Assembly (NCBI RefSeq): GCF_001519055.1 | Contig: NZ_KQ954285.1 | Span: 124,001 to 188,000 of the forward strand | Origin: Novosphingobium sp. Fuku2-ISO-50 | GTDB lineage: Bacteria; Pseudomonadota; Alphaproteobacteria; Sphingomonadales; Sphingomonadaceae | Reading direction: 5' to 3' | Length of the DNA stretch: 64,000 nt | Shown here: one piece after another, positions 39,016 to 49,002 of the stretch | How positions within the stretch are numbered: the first letter of the stretch is position 1 | Layout: the number at the start of each line of letters is the position of its first letter | Program-made: the position numbers and the translations under genes | Notes under the pieces: generated by a model | The model's input: only the letters and a program-made list of their open reading frames with translations | Databases searched by the model: none | Told to the model about the DNA's origin: nothing

Positions 39016-41577
39016 CTAGGGAAGCGACAGGCCGTCGACGGCTTGCCCGGCCGGGCTGGTCCATTCAAAACCCGACACGCCGTCCTTGCGCAATTCGGCG
39101 ATATAATCCTGCGCATCGGCATCGCTGTCGAATGGGCCGGTGAGCAGACGGAAATTGCTGCGCCAGGGCGTCAGATAGGGCTTGTGCCCCTTCAGCGCAT
39201 GCGCCTTGCGCACCAGAGAGCGCCATTCGCCGGGCATCTTGTCGCGATCGCCGCCGGTCAACACCTGGACCCAGATGCGGCTGGCATAATGCGCCTTGCG
39301 CCCGCCCTTTTCGCTGGCCCTGTCCCCTGCTTTGTCGTTAGCCTTGTCCTTGGCCGTGACCTTTTCGCCGCCTTTGCCTTTGCCCTTGCCTTTGGCGGCG
39401 CGGCTATCCTCGGTGTCGCTGTCGCGCGAGACGCCTGCGGGCCCGTCAGGCCGGTCGCCACGCGCAACGGCAGCGCAAGTCTCGCTGTCATCGGCGGCGT
39501 GCTTTCTGCCCTTTGCACCATGGGCCGCGCGTGCGCTGTCGACTTTCGCTGCGGACTTGCCCTTGCGCCCCTTGGTTGCGGCGACGGGCTTGCACGGCGC
39601 CGGCGCGCTGTCGGCCTCTTCGTCCTTCGCCGCCTTGCCTTTCGCGCCAGCCCTCTCTTTCGAAGCAGAGCCTTTCGAGGCAGCGCCCTTCGCAAGCTTG
39701 CCTTTCGCAGGCACATCCTCGGTATTGCCGGTATCTTCGGCAGGCTTGTCCTTGCCCGCCTTGATCCGGCCCTTGCTGTCCTTGGCCGACCGGGCGGATG
39801 CGGCTTCGTCTTTGGCGGCCTTTTCCCGTCCGTTCTTGTTGGAGCCTGCCTTGTCAGAGGCCGTCTTGCCCTTGCCGACGGGCTCTTTACCCTTGACCGC
39901 TGCCGCTTTGACGGCCGCATCTTCGTGCCCCGTCCTGTCGAAGACGGGCTTGTCGGAAGCCGGTCCGGCCTGGGGCGGAGCGGCGGCAGCCACCGGGATC
40001 GGCTGAACCACCGGATGCTGCGTCATCACCGGTTCCTCGACCGGTGCGGGGCTGGCCACGGCCGATGCGGGCAGCGGAACCGCGACAATGCCCGGGGCCG
40101 CCGCTTCGGAAGCAACCGGCGCCGAAGCGGTTTGCGCAGCGGGCGCCCCGACTGTGGGCAACGATGAAGCGACCGTTGGCTGGACCGGCGGCGCGGCAGC
40201 GACGGGCACGACAGGCGGCGGCGCACTGACCGTTGCGACCCGCACCGGCGGCGCAGGCGCACGGCGCGGAGGCGGCGGCATGTCGAGGCGAGAAAGCACC
40301 GTAGGCTGAGGCACGCTCGGCGCAGCAGTTGCAGTCGGCACTTTGGTCTCGGCGCTTGCAGACGCCGGGGCGCTGCCGGTCACTCGCGCGAGATCGAAAC
40401 CGGGCTGTGCCGCAGTCGAGGTGCGGCTCGCGACGGGGGCAACCGGCGGCGACGCCTTGGCGGCAGGCACAGGTCCGCGCGCAGCAGTGGCCTGTGCCGC
40501 GAGCACAGGCGGCGGCGGGGGCGGCAGCGCGATGTCGGCGTCCGGGGCCGGTGTCGCCGCAGCGGCTTGGGGCGAGGCACTTTGGCCGCGACGGTGGCGT
40601 GCCCGCGCCGCTTTGGCATCGGCGGCCGATGGCGCGGCCTGCGCCAGAGCGGGCGCGACGGACGGCGCGAGCGGAACGCGGGGATGCGCGGCGGCATAAG
40701 CCGCAATGCGCGGATCGTCGCGCCCGATGTCGGCGGCTCTCGGAAAACGGCCAAGGCTGGCAACGGCAGCCTTTTGCGCCGGGGTCAGCCGCACCATGAA
40801 ACGCAGATAGGGCGCAATCGCCTCGGCCAGATCGGGCGGCATTGTCGCATGCGCCACGCTGACCGCTTCTTCGGCGCGACCGGCAATCGCGAGCACAAAG
40901 ATATGGGCACGCCACGCCGCGCGGTCCTGACGTTGCAGCAAGGGCAAAAGCGCAAGATCCGCCGCGCGCCGGTCGCCGCCGATCGCCAGGCTCAAGGCTT
41001 CGCGCCGGGTCGCCTCGTCATGCAGGGCCGGATCGGAACTCCGCGCGAGCACGAGGCGATATTGCGCGATCGCTGCCGCATTGTCGCCGACAAGATCGAA
41101 AGCGAGGCCCCGATCGAGCGCAAAGGCAACCGGGTCGGACCCGGTCTTTTCCGCTTCGGCATACCAGCGCAACGCTTCGACCGGATCGCCGAGATGAAGC
41201 CGGGCGCCGGCAATCGCCGCCTTGACGGTCGCATTGGCGGGCGAAACCTGATCGGCGCGCGTAAAAAAGCCCAGCGCCGCTTCGTTATCGCCCAGCGCGA
41301 GCGCGGCGTTGCCCGCTTCAACCAGCGCATCGGCATTGCGCGGATCCTTGGCCAACCGACCCAGCGCGGCATTGAGCGCCCGGCCCGCGCTCGGCGCGGT
41401 CGGCTCCACCACCGGATGCGAAACGCTGGCCGGGGGTTGCTGGTCATCTTGCGGCGCGGCGGCGAGAGCCGGCGGCGCAACCAAAAGCGCCGCCCCCACC
41501 AAAAGCGAGACAACCCGGTCGCGCAAGCGCGCCGGGGCCATCGCGGCGGAAGACATCAAAGAGGCAAACCGAATCAT
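39016..41577 (-). CDS. Large TPR and SPOR domain protein downstream of ftsZ
   Basis: Protein of 853 residues. A signal peptide (VVSLLVGAALLVAPPALAAA) occupies the first ~45 residues. TPR-like repeats follow to ~270 (ALVEAGNAALALGDNEAALG, AEKTGSDPVAFALDRGLAFD). Residues ~290-560 are Pro/Ala-rich and ~560-770 are Lys/Ala/Asp/Gly-rich and surely disordered. The last ~80 residues are a SPOR domain (IWVQVLTGGDRDKM, FRLLTGPFDSDADAQDYIAE), which binds denuded peptidoglycan at the division site. It starts 111 bases after ftsZ, so it is a candidate periplasmic division factor. The ATG at 41577 begins the signal peptide. Confidence 0.85.
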   Translation of the reverse strand: MIRFASLMSSAAMAPARLRDRVVSLLVGAALLVAPPALAAAPQDDQQPPASVSHPVVEPTAPSAGRALNAALGRLAKDPRNADALVEAGNAALALGDNEAALGFFTRADQVSPANATVKAAIAGARLHLGDPVEALRWYAEAEKTGSDPVAFALDRGLAFDLVGDNAAAIAQYRLVLARSSDPALHDEATRREALSLAIGGDRRAADLALLPLLQRQDRAAWRAHIFVLAIAGRAEEAVSVAHATMPPDLAEAIAPYLRFMVRLTPAQKAAVASLGRFPRAADIGRDDPRIAAYAAAHPRVPLAPSVAPALAQAAPSAADAKAARARHRRGQSASPQAAAATPAPDADIALPPPPPPVLAAQATAARGPVPAAKASPPVAPVASRTSTAAQPGFDLARVTGSAPASASAETKVPTATAAPSVPQPTVLSRLDMPPPPRRAPAPPVRVATVSAPPPVVPVAAAPPVQPTVASSLPTVGAPAAQTASAPVASEAAAPGIVAVPLPASAVASPAPVEEPVMTQHPVVQPIPVAAAAPPQAGPASDKPVFDRTGHEDAAVKAAAVKGKEPVGKGKTASDKAGSNKNGREKAAKDEAASARSAKDSKGRIKAGKDKPAEDTGNTEDVPAKGKLAKGAASKGSASKERAGAKGKAAKDEEADSAPAPCKPVAATKGRKGKSAAKVDSARAAHGAKGRKHAADDSETCAAVARGDRPDGPAGVSRDSDTEDSRAAKGKGKGKGGEKVTAKDKANDKAGDRASEKGGRKAHYASRIWVQVLTGGDRDKMPGEWRSLVRKAHALKGHKPYLTPWRSNFRLLTGPFDSDADAQDYIAELRKDGVSGFEWTSPAGQAVDGLSLP

Positions 41578-41688
41578 TGTCAGCGCCTCTAACGCAAAAG
41601 GACCGGGTCGGCGACGCGATGCGACGGATCCTGCCGCCAACCCGATGAACCGCAAATCGCGCTTACCGTCCGCGCTTACTGCCCGCCG

Positions 41689-43182
41689 CTACTGATTGTT
41701 CTGACGGCCAAGGAAACGCGGAATATTCAGCGCTTTGCCATCCTCTTCGGCTTCACCCTCCTCGCCCTGGCGATTGCCGCGCGACAAGTTGGCCATGCGC
41801 TCGAACAGCGTCGAGCCACCGGCGGCCGGTCGTGCCGGAGCAGGCGGTTCGCCGAAATCGGACGACGCAGCGGCGCGACCGAAACGCGGCAGGCCCGTTG
41901 CAGGCTGCGCGGGCGCTTCGATGGCCGGTTCTTCGCTGAGGTCGAGCGTCAGGTCGAACGGTTCATCCTCGGGCGCGGCAGGCGGGGCGGCCTGCCATGC
42001 CAGCGGTTCGGGCGCAGCGGTCGGCGACGGAGCCGATTGCGGCGCCACGGGCTCGGCGAGCGGCGGCTGGACGGGCGCCGACGCGGCAGGCGCTGCAACC
42101 GGGGGCTGTGCACCAACCGGCGGGCGCGGCGCGATGCCTTGCGTTGCGCCGGGGAACGCCGGACCGCGCGAGCTGCCCAGCGAAGCCGGGCGCGCCGCGA
42201 TCTCGGCCTGTTCAGAGGTCTGCTCAATCCCGGTGGCAACGACCGAGACGCGGATCTTGCCATCCAGATCGGGATTGAACGCCGAGCCCCAGATGATGTT
42301 GGCGTTGGGATCGACCAGTTCGCGGATGTGATTGGCCGCTTCGTCGACTTCGAGCAGCTTCATGTCGTCGCCGCCGATGATCGAGATGATCACGCCCTTG
42401 GCACCCTGCATCGACACGCCGTCGAGCAGCGGATTGGCAATCGCGCGTTCCGCCGCTTCGAGCGCACGGTTGGGGCCATCGCCCTCGCCGGTGCCCATCA
42501 TCGCCTTGCCCATTTCGCCCATCACCGAGCGCACGTCGGCAAAGTCGAGATTGATCAGGCCCGGCATGACCATCAGGTCGGTGATCGAGCGCACGCCCTG
42601 CTGCAGGACTTCGTCGGCCAGCCCGAACGCTTCCTTGAAGGTCGTTTCCGCCTTGGCCACCAGAAACAGATTCTGGTTGGGAATGACGATCAGCGTATCG
42701 ACGTGCTTTTGCAGCTCTTCGATGCCGGCTTCGGCAGAGCGCATGCGGCGCGCGCCTTCGAACAGGAAAGGCTTGGTCACCACGCCCACGGTCAGCACGC
42801 CCTTGCGGCGCGCCGCCTCGGCGATCACCGGCGCGGCGCCGGTGCCGGTGCCGCCGCCCATCCCGGCGGCGATGAACACCATGTGCACCCCGTCGAGCGC
42901 GCGTTCGAGCTCGACCAGCGTTTCTTCGGCAGCGGCGCGACCGACTTCGGGACGGGCGCCCGCGCCCAGCCCTTGCGTGATCGCAGGCCCGAGCTGGATG
43001 CGCGTATCCGCGATCGAATTGTTGAGCGCCTGCGCATCGGTGTTGACGACGACGAAATCGACGCCTTCGATTCCGGCGCGGATCATGTTGGCGATGGCAT
43101 TGCCGCCCGCGCCGCCAACCCCGATCACCGTGATCCGGGGCCGCAGTTCATCGATCGACGGCGGTCCGATGTTGATGCTCAT
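41689..43182 (-). CDS. ftsZ: Cell division protein FtsZ
   Basis: Tubulin-like GTPase of 497 residues that forms the division ring. The GTP signature GGGTGTG is at residues 109-115, preceded by VGGAGGNAI and followed by NxDFADV-type segment [11 protein letters not shown]. After the ~320-residue core comes a long Pro/Ala-rich linker and the conserved C-terminal peptide IPRFLGRQ (487-494) that binds FtsA. The ATG at 43182 gives the normal N terminus. It is separated from ftsA by 223 bases containing a GATTC/GAATC inverted repeat, so it probably has its own promoter as well as readthrough from the dcw cluster. Confidence 0.98.
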   Translation of the reverse strand: MSINIGPPSIDELRPRITVIGVGGAGGNAIANMIRAGIEGVDFVVVNTDAQALNNSIADTRIQLGPAITQGLGAGARPEVGRAAAEETLVELERALDGVHMVFIAAGMGGGTGTGAAPVIAEAARRKGVLTVGVVTKPFLFEGARRMRSAEAGIEELQKHVDTLIVIPNQNLFLVAKAETTFKEAFGLADEVLQQGVRSITDLMVMPGLINLDFADVRSVMGEMGKAMMGTGEGDGPNRALEAAERAIANPLLDGVSMQGAKGVIISIIGGDDMKLLEVDEAANHIRELVDPNANIIWGSAFNPDLDGKIRVSVVATGIEQTSEQAEIAARPASLGSSRGPAFPGATQGIAPRPPVGAQPPVAAPAASAPVQPPLAEPVAPQSAPSPTAAPEPLAWQAAPPAAPEDEPFDLTLDLSEEPAIEAPAQPATGLPRFGRAAASSDFGEPPAPARPAAGGSTLFERMANLSRGNRQGEEGEAEEDGKALNIPRFLGRQNNQ

Positions 43183-43275
43183 GTCGGTCTCCCGGTACGG
43201 TCCGGGGCAAGGCCCCGAAAAAAGGAATGTCCAGAAAGCTGGATGCTCAAAGTAACCCTTGCTTTGGCACACAAC

Positions 43276-43288
43276 GATTCGACGAATC
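43276..43288. promoter_or_regulatory. Paired GANTC sites in the ftsA-ftsZ gap
   Basis: GATTC-GAC-GAATC is a perfect 13-base inverted repeat made of two GANTC sites, the target of the cell-cycle methyltransferase CcrM in alphaproteobacteria. It lies 94 bases upstream of the ftsZ start. In Caulobacter ftsZ transcription depends on methylated GANTC sites in its promoter. Whether these sites act here is inferred. Confidence 0.5.
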
Positions 43289-43405
43289 AAAGTCAATCAC
43301 GGCTTTTCCACAGATTGCAGCGCGTAATCGGCGCCAAGCCGTGCCGTTTTCGCGGTCTGCCTCCGCCCGGCGCCGAAAGTAAGGGAAAAATCGGCAAGAC
43401 ACGGC

Positions 43406-44689
43406 TCAAAAATACTCGCGCAGCGCGCGCCAGATTCGCGTGATCAGCGCCAGCCCGCGATAATCGCCTTCGGGTTTCCACTTCGGCCCGATCGCGCGAA
43501 TGTCGACCGGCTCGGCCGCAGCATAGAGCAACAGGCCGACCAGAGTCGAGGAACTGGGCGTCGCATTGCCTGGCGGCAGGCCGAGCATCGTCGGCGGCGA
43601 TCCGATCCGCACCGGGCGGCCCAGCGCCCCTTGCGCAAAATCGGCCAGCCCCGGCATTTGCGCGCCGCCGCCGGTCAACACCACCTGTTGCCCGCGCTGC
43701 CCGGTAAAGCCCATCGCCTTCAGCGCCTTGGACACTTCCTCGGTAAAATAGCCCAGTTGCAGCGTGATCACCGAAATCAGCTCGGCGCGCGGAATGCGGT
43801 TCTTGTCATCGGCGTGGCGCGCGACCGGCCCGGCCCCGTCGGGATCGCCGGGCGCGTTGACCGGGATCATCTCGCGATGGTCGGCGGGGCTGGCGATGGC
43901 CGAACCCGACATGCATTTGAGCCGTTCGGCCTGATAGCGGCGAATGCCGAAGGCCGAGGCGACCGCATCGGTAATGTCGCCCGATCCGAACGGAATCACC
44001 TGCATCCCGAGCAGCATCCCCGCCGCATAGACCGAAACCGTCGTCACTTCGGCGCCGAATTCGACCAATGCCACGCCGATCTCGCGCTCTTCGGGCGTCA
44101 GGCAGGCGTGCCCGGTGGCAACCGGCGACCCGACCACCGCCTCGACTCGCAAGTGCGCCTGTTCGACTGTTTCCTTGAGATTGCGGATCGGCGCGCCGTC
44201 GGCCAGCATGACGTGAATATCGACCGCCAGCCGTTCGGCATGAAGCCCCTTGGGATTGGGCACCCCATGCGCGCCGTCGAGCGTATAATGGGCCGGCTGG
44301 GCATGAAGCACTTGCCGTCCTTCGGGCTGGATCACTTCGCGCCCCGCGATCAGCAGGTGCTCGATGTCATCCTGCTCGATGCGTCGTCCGCCGATTTCGA
44401 CTTCGACCCGCGCCGTGGTGCTGGCGAGCCCCGCCCCGGAACAGCCGATCCACACCGATTGCACGCTGGCATTGGCCATCTTTTCGGCGCGTTCGATCGC
44501 ATCGCGCACGCAATGCGTCGCGGCGACCATGTCGATGACATAGCCGCGCTTGATCCCCGCGCTGGCGCGGTGGCCCGAGCCGAGCACGACCAGATCGCCC
44601 GTTTCGGCGAGCCCGGCGATCATCGCTGACGTGCGAAACGAGCCGATATTGACGGCGGCAAATACTTTGGTGATGCGCGGAATGGCCAT
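43406..44689 (-). CDS. ftsA: Cell division protein FtsA
   Basis: Actin-like ATPase of 427 residues that tethers FtsZ to the membrane. Recognisable segments are VFAAVNIGSFRTSAMIA (phosphate 1), GIKRGYVIDMVAA, the 1C domain with GREVIQPEGRQVLHAQPAHYTLDG, VALVEFGAEVTTVSVYAAG (phosphate 2) and VVLTGGGAQMPGLADFA (adenosine). The C-terminal amphipathic helix is ITRIWRALREYF. The start ATG at 44689 is 24 bases after the ftsQ stop. Confidence 0.97.
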   Translation of the reverse strand: MAIPRITKVFAAVNIGSFRTSAMIAGLAETGDLVVLGSGHRASAGIKRGYVIDMVAATHCVRDAIERAEKMANASVQSVWIGCSGAGLASTTARVEVEIGGRRIEQDDIEHLLIAGREVIQPEGRQVLHAQPAHYTLDGAHGVPNPKGLHAERLAVDIHVMLADGAPIRNLKETVEQAHLRVEAVVGSPVATGHACLTPEEREIGVALVEFGAEVTTVSVYAAGMLLGMQVIPFGSGDITDAVASAFGIRRYQAERLKCMSGSAIASPADHREMIPVNAPGDPDGAGPVARHADDKNRIPRAELISVITLQLGYFTEEVSKALKAMGFTGQRGQQVVLTGGGAQMPGLADFAQGALGRPVRIGSPPTMLGLPPGNATPSSSTLVGLLLYAAAEPVDIRAIGPKWKPEGDYRGLALITRIWRALREYF

Positions 44690-44713
44690 CGTTTGGGGTT
44701 CACACTCTCCGCA

Positions 44714-45745
44714 TCAGTCGTGCGCCGTGGCGCCGGAATGCGCCAGGGCATGCGTCGCGCTTTCGGCATGATTGGCGGCATGATTGGCAGATTTTGCCGG
44801 GCCATCGGCACCGGCGGCCTTTGTTGCGCGCGCCACGGCGGCCGCTTTGGCTTCGGCGGCGATGTCATCGGCATGGCCGGGAATGCGCAGATAGACCCGT
44901 TCGGGCACGCGCATGTCGAATGCGGCGACTTTACCGCCGATCAGCCGGTCGACCCCATCCATCCGCGCAAACGACAAGAGCGCAGCGGCACCTTCGTCAT
45001 CGCCTTCGGGCAGCGCGAGCACTTGTCCGGTCTTGAATGTCAGATTCCAGCGACGATTGCCGACCCATTCCGCCTCGGCCACCTGAGTCTTGAGCGCGGG
45101 CGCGGCTTCGAGCAGCTTGTCATACGCCGCAACCTGATTTTCGACGCCCTTGCCCGCCAGCACCAGCATGCCCTTGGCCCGCGACGGAGGCACCGTCTCA
45201 AGCGCGTGGCCGGTATCGTCGATCAGCACGAAACGGCCAGCATCGCGCAAAACCGCGCGGGGGCTGCGCTCGACCACATCGACCACCAGCGTATCGGGCA
45301 ATTGCCGCGAAACCCGCGCATCCTTGACCCACGGCAGAGTCAACAGATCGGCACGCAAAGCGGCCAGATCGAGCCGCGACATGACCTGATCGCGCTGACC
45401 CAGCACTTTTTCGTAAATGACGAGCTCGTTCATGCGGTTGACCCCGCGCACTTCGACCCGCTTGACCTTGAACCCGGCCTGTCCGGCCAGCCCGGCGATG
45501 TCCTGTTCGATCATCGAGGGCACACCGGCGGCCACCGCGCCGATCGCCGCGACGCCCAGCACACCGCCGACGATCCCCGCGATCATCAGTTTGTGCAGCG
45601 TCTCGTCCGAAAACGGCAGCCAGCGCACCGCCTGCCCGACGATATTGCCGGTCTGCTTGCGCGCGGTGGCGACGCGGGTCTTGGCGCTGCGCGTCGCTGC
45701 CGCGCGCCGCACGCCTTTGCCGCCGCGCCGGATCGTCTGGGCCAT
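44714..45745 (-). CDS. ftsQ: Cell division protein FtsQ
   Basis: Bitopic protein of 343 residues. A basic cytoplasmic N terminus (~65 residues, Arg/Lys/Ala-rich) precedes one membrane segment (LMIAGIVGGVLGVAAIGAVAA). The POTRA domain follows (FKVKRVEVRGVNRMNELVIY), then the FtsQ beta domain (DARVSRQLPDTLVVDVVERS). The C-terminal ~45 residues are Ala/His-rich (ANHAANHAESATHALAHSG) and unusual. It connects early and late divisome proteins. It begins one base after the ddl stop. Confidence 0.95.
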   Translation of the reverse strand: MAQTIRRGGKGVRRAAATRSAKTRVATARKQTGNIVGQAVRWLPFSDETLHKLMIAGIVGGVLGVAAIGAVAAGVPSMIEQDIAGLAGQAGFKVKRVEVRGVNRMNELVIYEKVLGQRDQVMSRLDLAALRADLLTLPWVKDARVSRQLPDTLVVDVVERSPRAVLRDAGRFVLIDDTGHALETVPPSRAKGMLVLAGKGVENQVAAYDKLLEAAPALKTQVAEAEWVGNRRWNLTFKTGQVLALPEGDDEGAAALLSFARMDGVDRLIGGKVAAFDMRVPERVYLRIPGHADDIAAEAKAAAVARATKAAGADGPAKSANHAANHAESATHALAHSGATAHD

Positions 45746-45746
45746 C

Positions 45747-46688
45747 TCAGCGGATCCCTTTTCGTTCGAGAGCTTCGGCAATGATCGTCTCGACGAGATC
45801 GCCGTAGTCCATGCCGAGCGCGCGCGCCTGTTCGGGCACGAGGCTCAACGGCGTCATCCCCGGCTGGGTGTTCACTTCGAGCAGGAACAGCCCGTCGATC
45901 CCGCGTTCGTCGTCCCAGCGGAAATCGCTGCGGCTGGTGCCGCGACAGCCGAGCAGGCGATGCGCGCGCAGCGCAATGTCCTTGCACGCTTCGGCCACGT
46001 CTTCGGGAATGTCCGCCGGGCAGATGTGATCGGTCATGCCGTCGGTATATTTGGCATCGAAGTCATAAAAGCCCGATTTGGGCCGCAGCTCGGTGACCAT
46101 GAGCGCGCGATCGCCCAGGACCGCGGTGGTCAGCTCGCGCCCGCGAATGAACGGTTCGGCCAGCAAGTGATCGAATTGCTGCCACGGGCCGACGGCATCG
46201 CGCGCGACGGGATTGCCGTAATTGCCCTCGGCCGTAACGATCGCAACGCCGACCGAAGAGCCTTCGTTGACCGGCTTCAGCACATAAGGACGCGGCAGCG
46301 GATCGTGTTCGAAAATCTCGGCAGTATGCACCACGCGCCCGCCGGGCATGGGAATGCCGTGGGGCACAAGCGCCTGCTTGGTCAGTTCCTTGTCGATGGC
46401 GATGACCGAGGCGGCGAGCCCCGAATGGGTATAAGTCAGCCCCATCAGGTCCATCATGCCCTGCACCGTGCCGTCTTCGCCGGGCGTGCCGTGCAGCGCG
46501 TTGAACACCACATCGGGCGCGGTTTGCGCCAGCGCTTGCGCGACATCGCGCCCCATGTCGATCCGCGTGACGCGATGGCCGCGCGCTTCGAGCGCGCGGG
46601 CGACGCCTTCGCCGCTCATCAGCGAAACCGGCCGCTCGCTCGACCAGCCGCCCATCAGGACGGCGACATGAAGTTTGGGCAGGCTCAC
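45747..46688 (-). CDS. ddl: D-alanine--D-alanine ligase
   Basis: ATP-grasp enzyme of 313 residues that makes the D-Ala-D-Ala dipeptide for peptidoglycan. The N-terminal VAVLMGGWSSERPVSLMSG, the central FNALHGTPGEDGTVQGMMDL, ATP-binding YVLKPVNEGSSVGV and the C-terminal LLEVNTQPGMTPLSL are all present. Translation appears to begin at a GTG (46688) that overlaps the murB stop as GTGA. It lies between murB and ftsQ, as usual in alphaproteobacteria. Confidence 0.97.
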   Translation of the reverse strand: MSLPKLHVAVLMGGWSSERPVSLMSGEGVARALEARGHRVTRIDMGRDVAQALAQTAPDVVFNALHGTPGEDGTVQGMMDLMGLTYTHSGLAASVIAIDKELTKQALVPHGIPMPGGRVVHTAEIFEHDPLPRPYVLKPVNEGSSVGVAIVTAEGNYGNPVARDAVGPWQQFDHLLAEPFIRGRELTTAVLGDRALMVTELRPKSGFYDFDAKYTDGMTDHICPADIPEDVAEACKDIALRAHRLLGCRGTSRSDFRWDDERGIDGLFLLEVNTQPGMTPLSLVPEQARALGMDYGDLVETIIAEALERKGIR

Positions 46689-47581
46689 GCGTCACCATCC
46701 TTGGCGGGGGAACCCACCCGCTTGATTTCCCATTCCAGATCGACGCCGGTCGCGGCGCGCACTTTGTCGCGCACCAGTTCGCCCAGCGCCTCGATCTCGG
46801 CGCTCGTGGCATCCCCGGTGTTGATAAGGAAGTTCGTATGTTTGTCGCTGACTTGCGCGCCGCCCAGCGTCAAGCCCCGACACCCGGCGCGATCGACCAG
46901 TTCCCACGCCTTGTGCCCATCGGGATTCTTGAAGGTCGAGCCGCCGGTCTTCGTGCGCAGCGGTTGCGAAGCCTCGCGCGCGGCGGCAATGCGGTCCATT
47001 TCCGCCTGAATCGTCGCCGGATCGCCGGGAGCCCCACGAAACCGCGCGGCCACCACCACCGCGCCCTCGGCCAGGTCCGAATGGCGATAGCTGTAGCCAA
47101 GCTCGGCCGCCGACAGCGTCGCCCGCGCGCCCGACCGCATCACCACGTCGCAATCGACCAGCACATCCTTGACCTCGCGGCCATAGGCGCCGCCGTTCAT
47201 CCGCACGAAGCCGCCGACCGTGCCCGGAATCGAGCGCAGGAATTCCAGCCCGGCAATGCCTTTGTCGCGCGCGGTCGAAGACACCAGCACGCCCGAGGCG
47301 CCGCCGCCGCAGTCCAGCGTGACCGCGTCGATCGCGCGCACCCCGGCAAAGCTCTTGCCCAGCCGCACCACGACCCCCGGCACGCCGCCATCGCGCACGA
47401 TCAGGTTTGACCCGAGCCCCAGCGCCATGACCGGCACATCGGGCGCAAGCGACGCGAGAAAGGCGCCCAGATCGTCGGCATCGGCTGGCTCGAACAGCCA
47501 TTGCGCGACACCGCCGGCCTTGAACCAGACCAGTGGAGCCAGCGGCGCCTGTGCCGTCAGCCGGCCACGCGGGGTGATCAT
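46685..47581 (-). CDS. murB: UDP-N-acetylenolpyruvoylglucosamine reductase
   Basis: FAD enzyme of 298 residues that reduces UDP-GlcNAc-enolpyruvate to UDP-MurNAc with NADPH. Family segments are [52 protein letters not shown], the TGGSTFKNP loop with the Ser acid, and [17 protein letters not shown]. The start ATG at 47581 overlaps the murC stop (ATGA), and its own stop overlaps the GTG of ddl. Confidence 0.97.
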   Translation of the reverse strand: MITPRGRLTAQAPLAPLVWFKAGGVAQWLFEPADADDLGAFLASLAPDVPVMALGLGSNLIVRDGGVPGVVVRLGKSFAGVRAIDAVTLDCGGGASGVLVSSTARDKGIAGLEFLRSIPGTVGGFVRMNGGAYGREVKDVLVDCDVVMRSGARATLSAAELGYSYRHSDLAEGAVVVAARFRGAPGDPATIQAEMDRIAAAREASQPLRTKTGGSTFKNPDGHKAWELVDRAGCRGLTLGGAQVSDKHTNFLINTGDATSAEIEALGELVRDKVRAATGVDLEWEIKRVGSPAKDGDA

Positions 47582-49002
47582 GCCGCCCCCTGTTCGCGCC
47601 GGACCGCATCGGCCAGACCGGCGGCCCACCGCGTGATGTCGCCCGCGCCGAGGCACACCACCATGTCATCGGCGCGCACAATGGCGGCGAGTTCGCGGGC
47701 CAGCGCGTCGGCCCCGGCGATGCAATGCGCGCTGCGGTGGCCGCGCGCCTTGATCCCTTCGACCAGGACTTCGGCATTTACGCCTTCGATCGGGGCTTCG
47801 CCTGCCGCATAGACCGGGGCTGCGAACACCACGTCGGCGTCGTTGAAGGCGCCCTGGAAATCCTCCATGTGATCGCGCAGCCGGGTATACCGGTGCGGCT
47901 GAACCACGGCGATCACGCGCCCGCGCGCGCCTTCGCGGGCGGCTGCGAGCACCGCGCGGATTTCGACCGGGTGATGGCCATAGTCGTCGATCACCGTGGC
48001 CACGCCGCCATCGAGCGCGATCTCGCCGACTTTGGTAAAGCGCCGCTTGACCCCGCCGAATTTGGCAAAGCCGCCGCGAATGACCTCGTCGGGCACGCCC
48101 ATTTCGCGCGCCACGGCAATCGCGGCGAGCGCGTTCTGGACATTGTGGCGCCCGGGCATGGGCAAATGAATGTCTTCGATGCGGTGAAACGTACCGTCGC
48201 GACGGCGCAGCACGACGGTAAAGCGGTTGCCGCCGGGGACCGGGGTGACCGCTTCGCCGCGCACGTCGGCCTGCGCCGAAAAACCATACGTGATCACGCG
48301 GCGGTCGCGCACCATCGGGATGATCGCCTGGACCACCGGATGATCGATGCACAGCATCGCCGCGCCATAGAACGGCACGTTTTCGATGAATTCGACAAAC
48401 GCCGCCTTCACCCGGTCAAAGCTGCCATAGTGATCGAGATGTTCGGGATCGATATTGGTGACGACCGCGATCGTGCCGTCGAGCCGCAGGAACGAGCCAT
48501 CGCTTTCATCGGCTTCGACCACCATCCAGTCGCTGTCGCCCAATCGCGCGTTCGAGCCATAGGAATTGATGATCCCGCCGTTGATCACGGTCGGATCGAC
48601 CCCGCCCGCATCGAGCAGGCAGGCAACCATCGAGGTCGTCGTGGTCTTGCCATGCGTGCCCGCCACGGCAACGGTATTTTTCAGCCGCATCAGCTCGGCC
48701 AGCATTTCGGCGCGGCGCACCACCGGGATGCGCGCTTCGAGCGCGGCCAGCACTTCGGGATTGTCGCGCCGTACCGCCGTCGAGGTGACGACCACTGCCG
48801 CGCCTGCGACATTGGCGGCGTTGTGCCCGATCATCACCGTGATCCCGCGCGCGCGCAGGCCTTCGACGACATAGCTTTCGGCAATGTCCGAGCCCTGCAC
48901 CGAATAGCCCATGTTGTGCATGACTTCGGCAATGCCCGACATGCCGATGCCGCCGATCCCGACGAAATGGATCGTGCCGATGTCGATGCCGACGCCCTTC
49001 AT
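47578..49002 (-). CDS. murC: UDP-N-acetylmuramate--L-alanine ligase
   Basis: Mur ligase of 474 residues adding L-Ala to UDP-MurNAc. The N-terminal Rossmann segment is [18 protein letters not shown], the ATP loop [11 protein letters not shown], followed by [10 protein letters not shown] and [13 protein letters not shown], and the C-terminal domain with [13 protein letters not shown]. The ATG at 49002 overlaps the murG stop as ATGA. The much longer open frame upstream is a read through murG in another frame and is not real. Confidence 0.97.
   Translation of the reverse strand: MKGVGIDIGTIHFVGIGGIGMSGIAEVMHNMGYSVQGSDIAESYVVEGLRARGITVMIGHNAANVAGAAVVVTSTAVRRDNPEVLAALEARIPVVRRAEMLAELMRLKNTVAVAGTHGKTTTTSMVACLLDAGGVDPTVINGGIINSYGSNARLGDSDWMVVEADESDGSFLRLDGTIAVVTNIDPEHLDHYGSFDRVKAAFVEFIENVPFYGAAMLCIDHPVVQAIIPMVRDRRVITYGFSAQADVRGEAVTPVPGGNRFTVVLRRRDGTFHRIEDIHLPMPGRHNVQNALAAIAVAREMGVPDEVIRGGFAKFGGVKRRFTKVGEIALDGGVATVIDDYGHHPVEIRAVLAAAREGARGRVIAVVQPHRYTRLRDHMEDFQGAFNDADVVFAAPVYAAGEAPIEGVNAEVLVEGIKARGHRSAHCIAGADALARELAAIVRADDMVVCLGAGDITRWAAGLADAVRREQGAA

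Noticed and set aside
39250-40900. Low-complexity repeats resembling a repeat array or CRISPR
   Set aside because: They are codon-level Ala/Lys/Pro repeats inside the TPR/SPOR gene with no constant spacer length. No CRISPR array was seen anywhere in the window.
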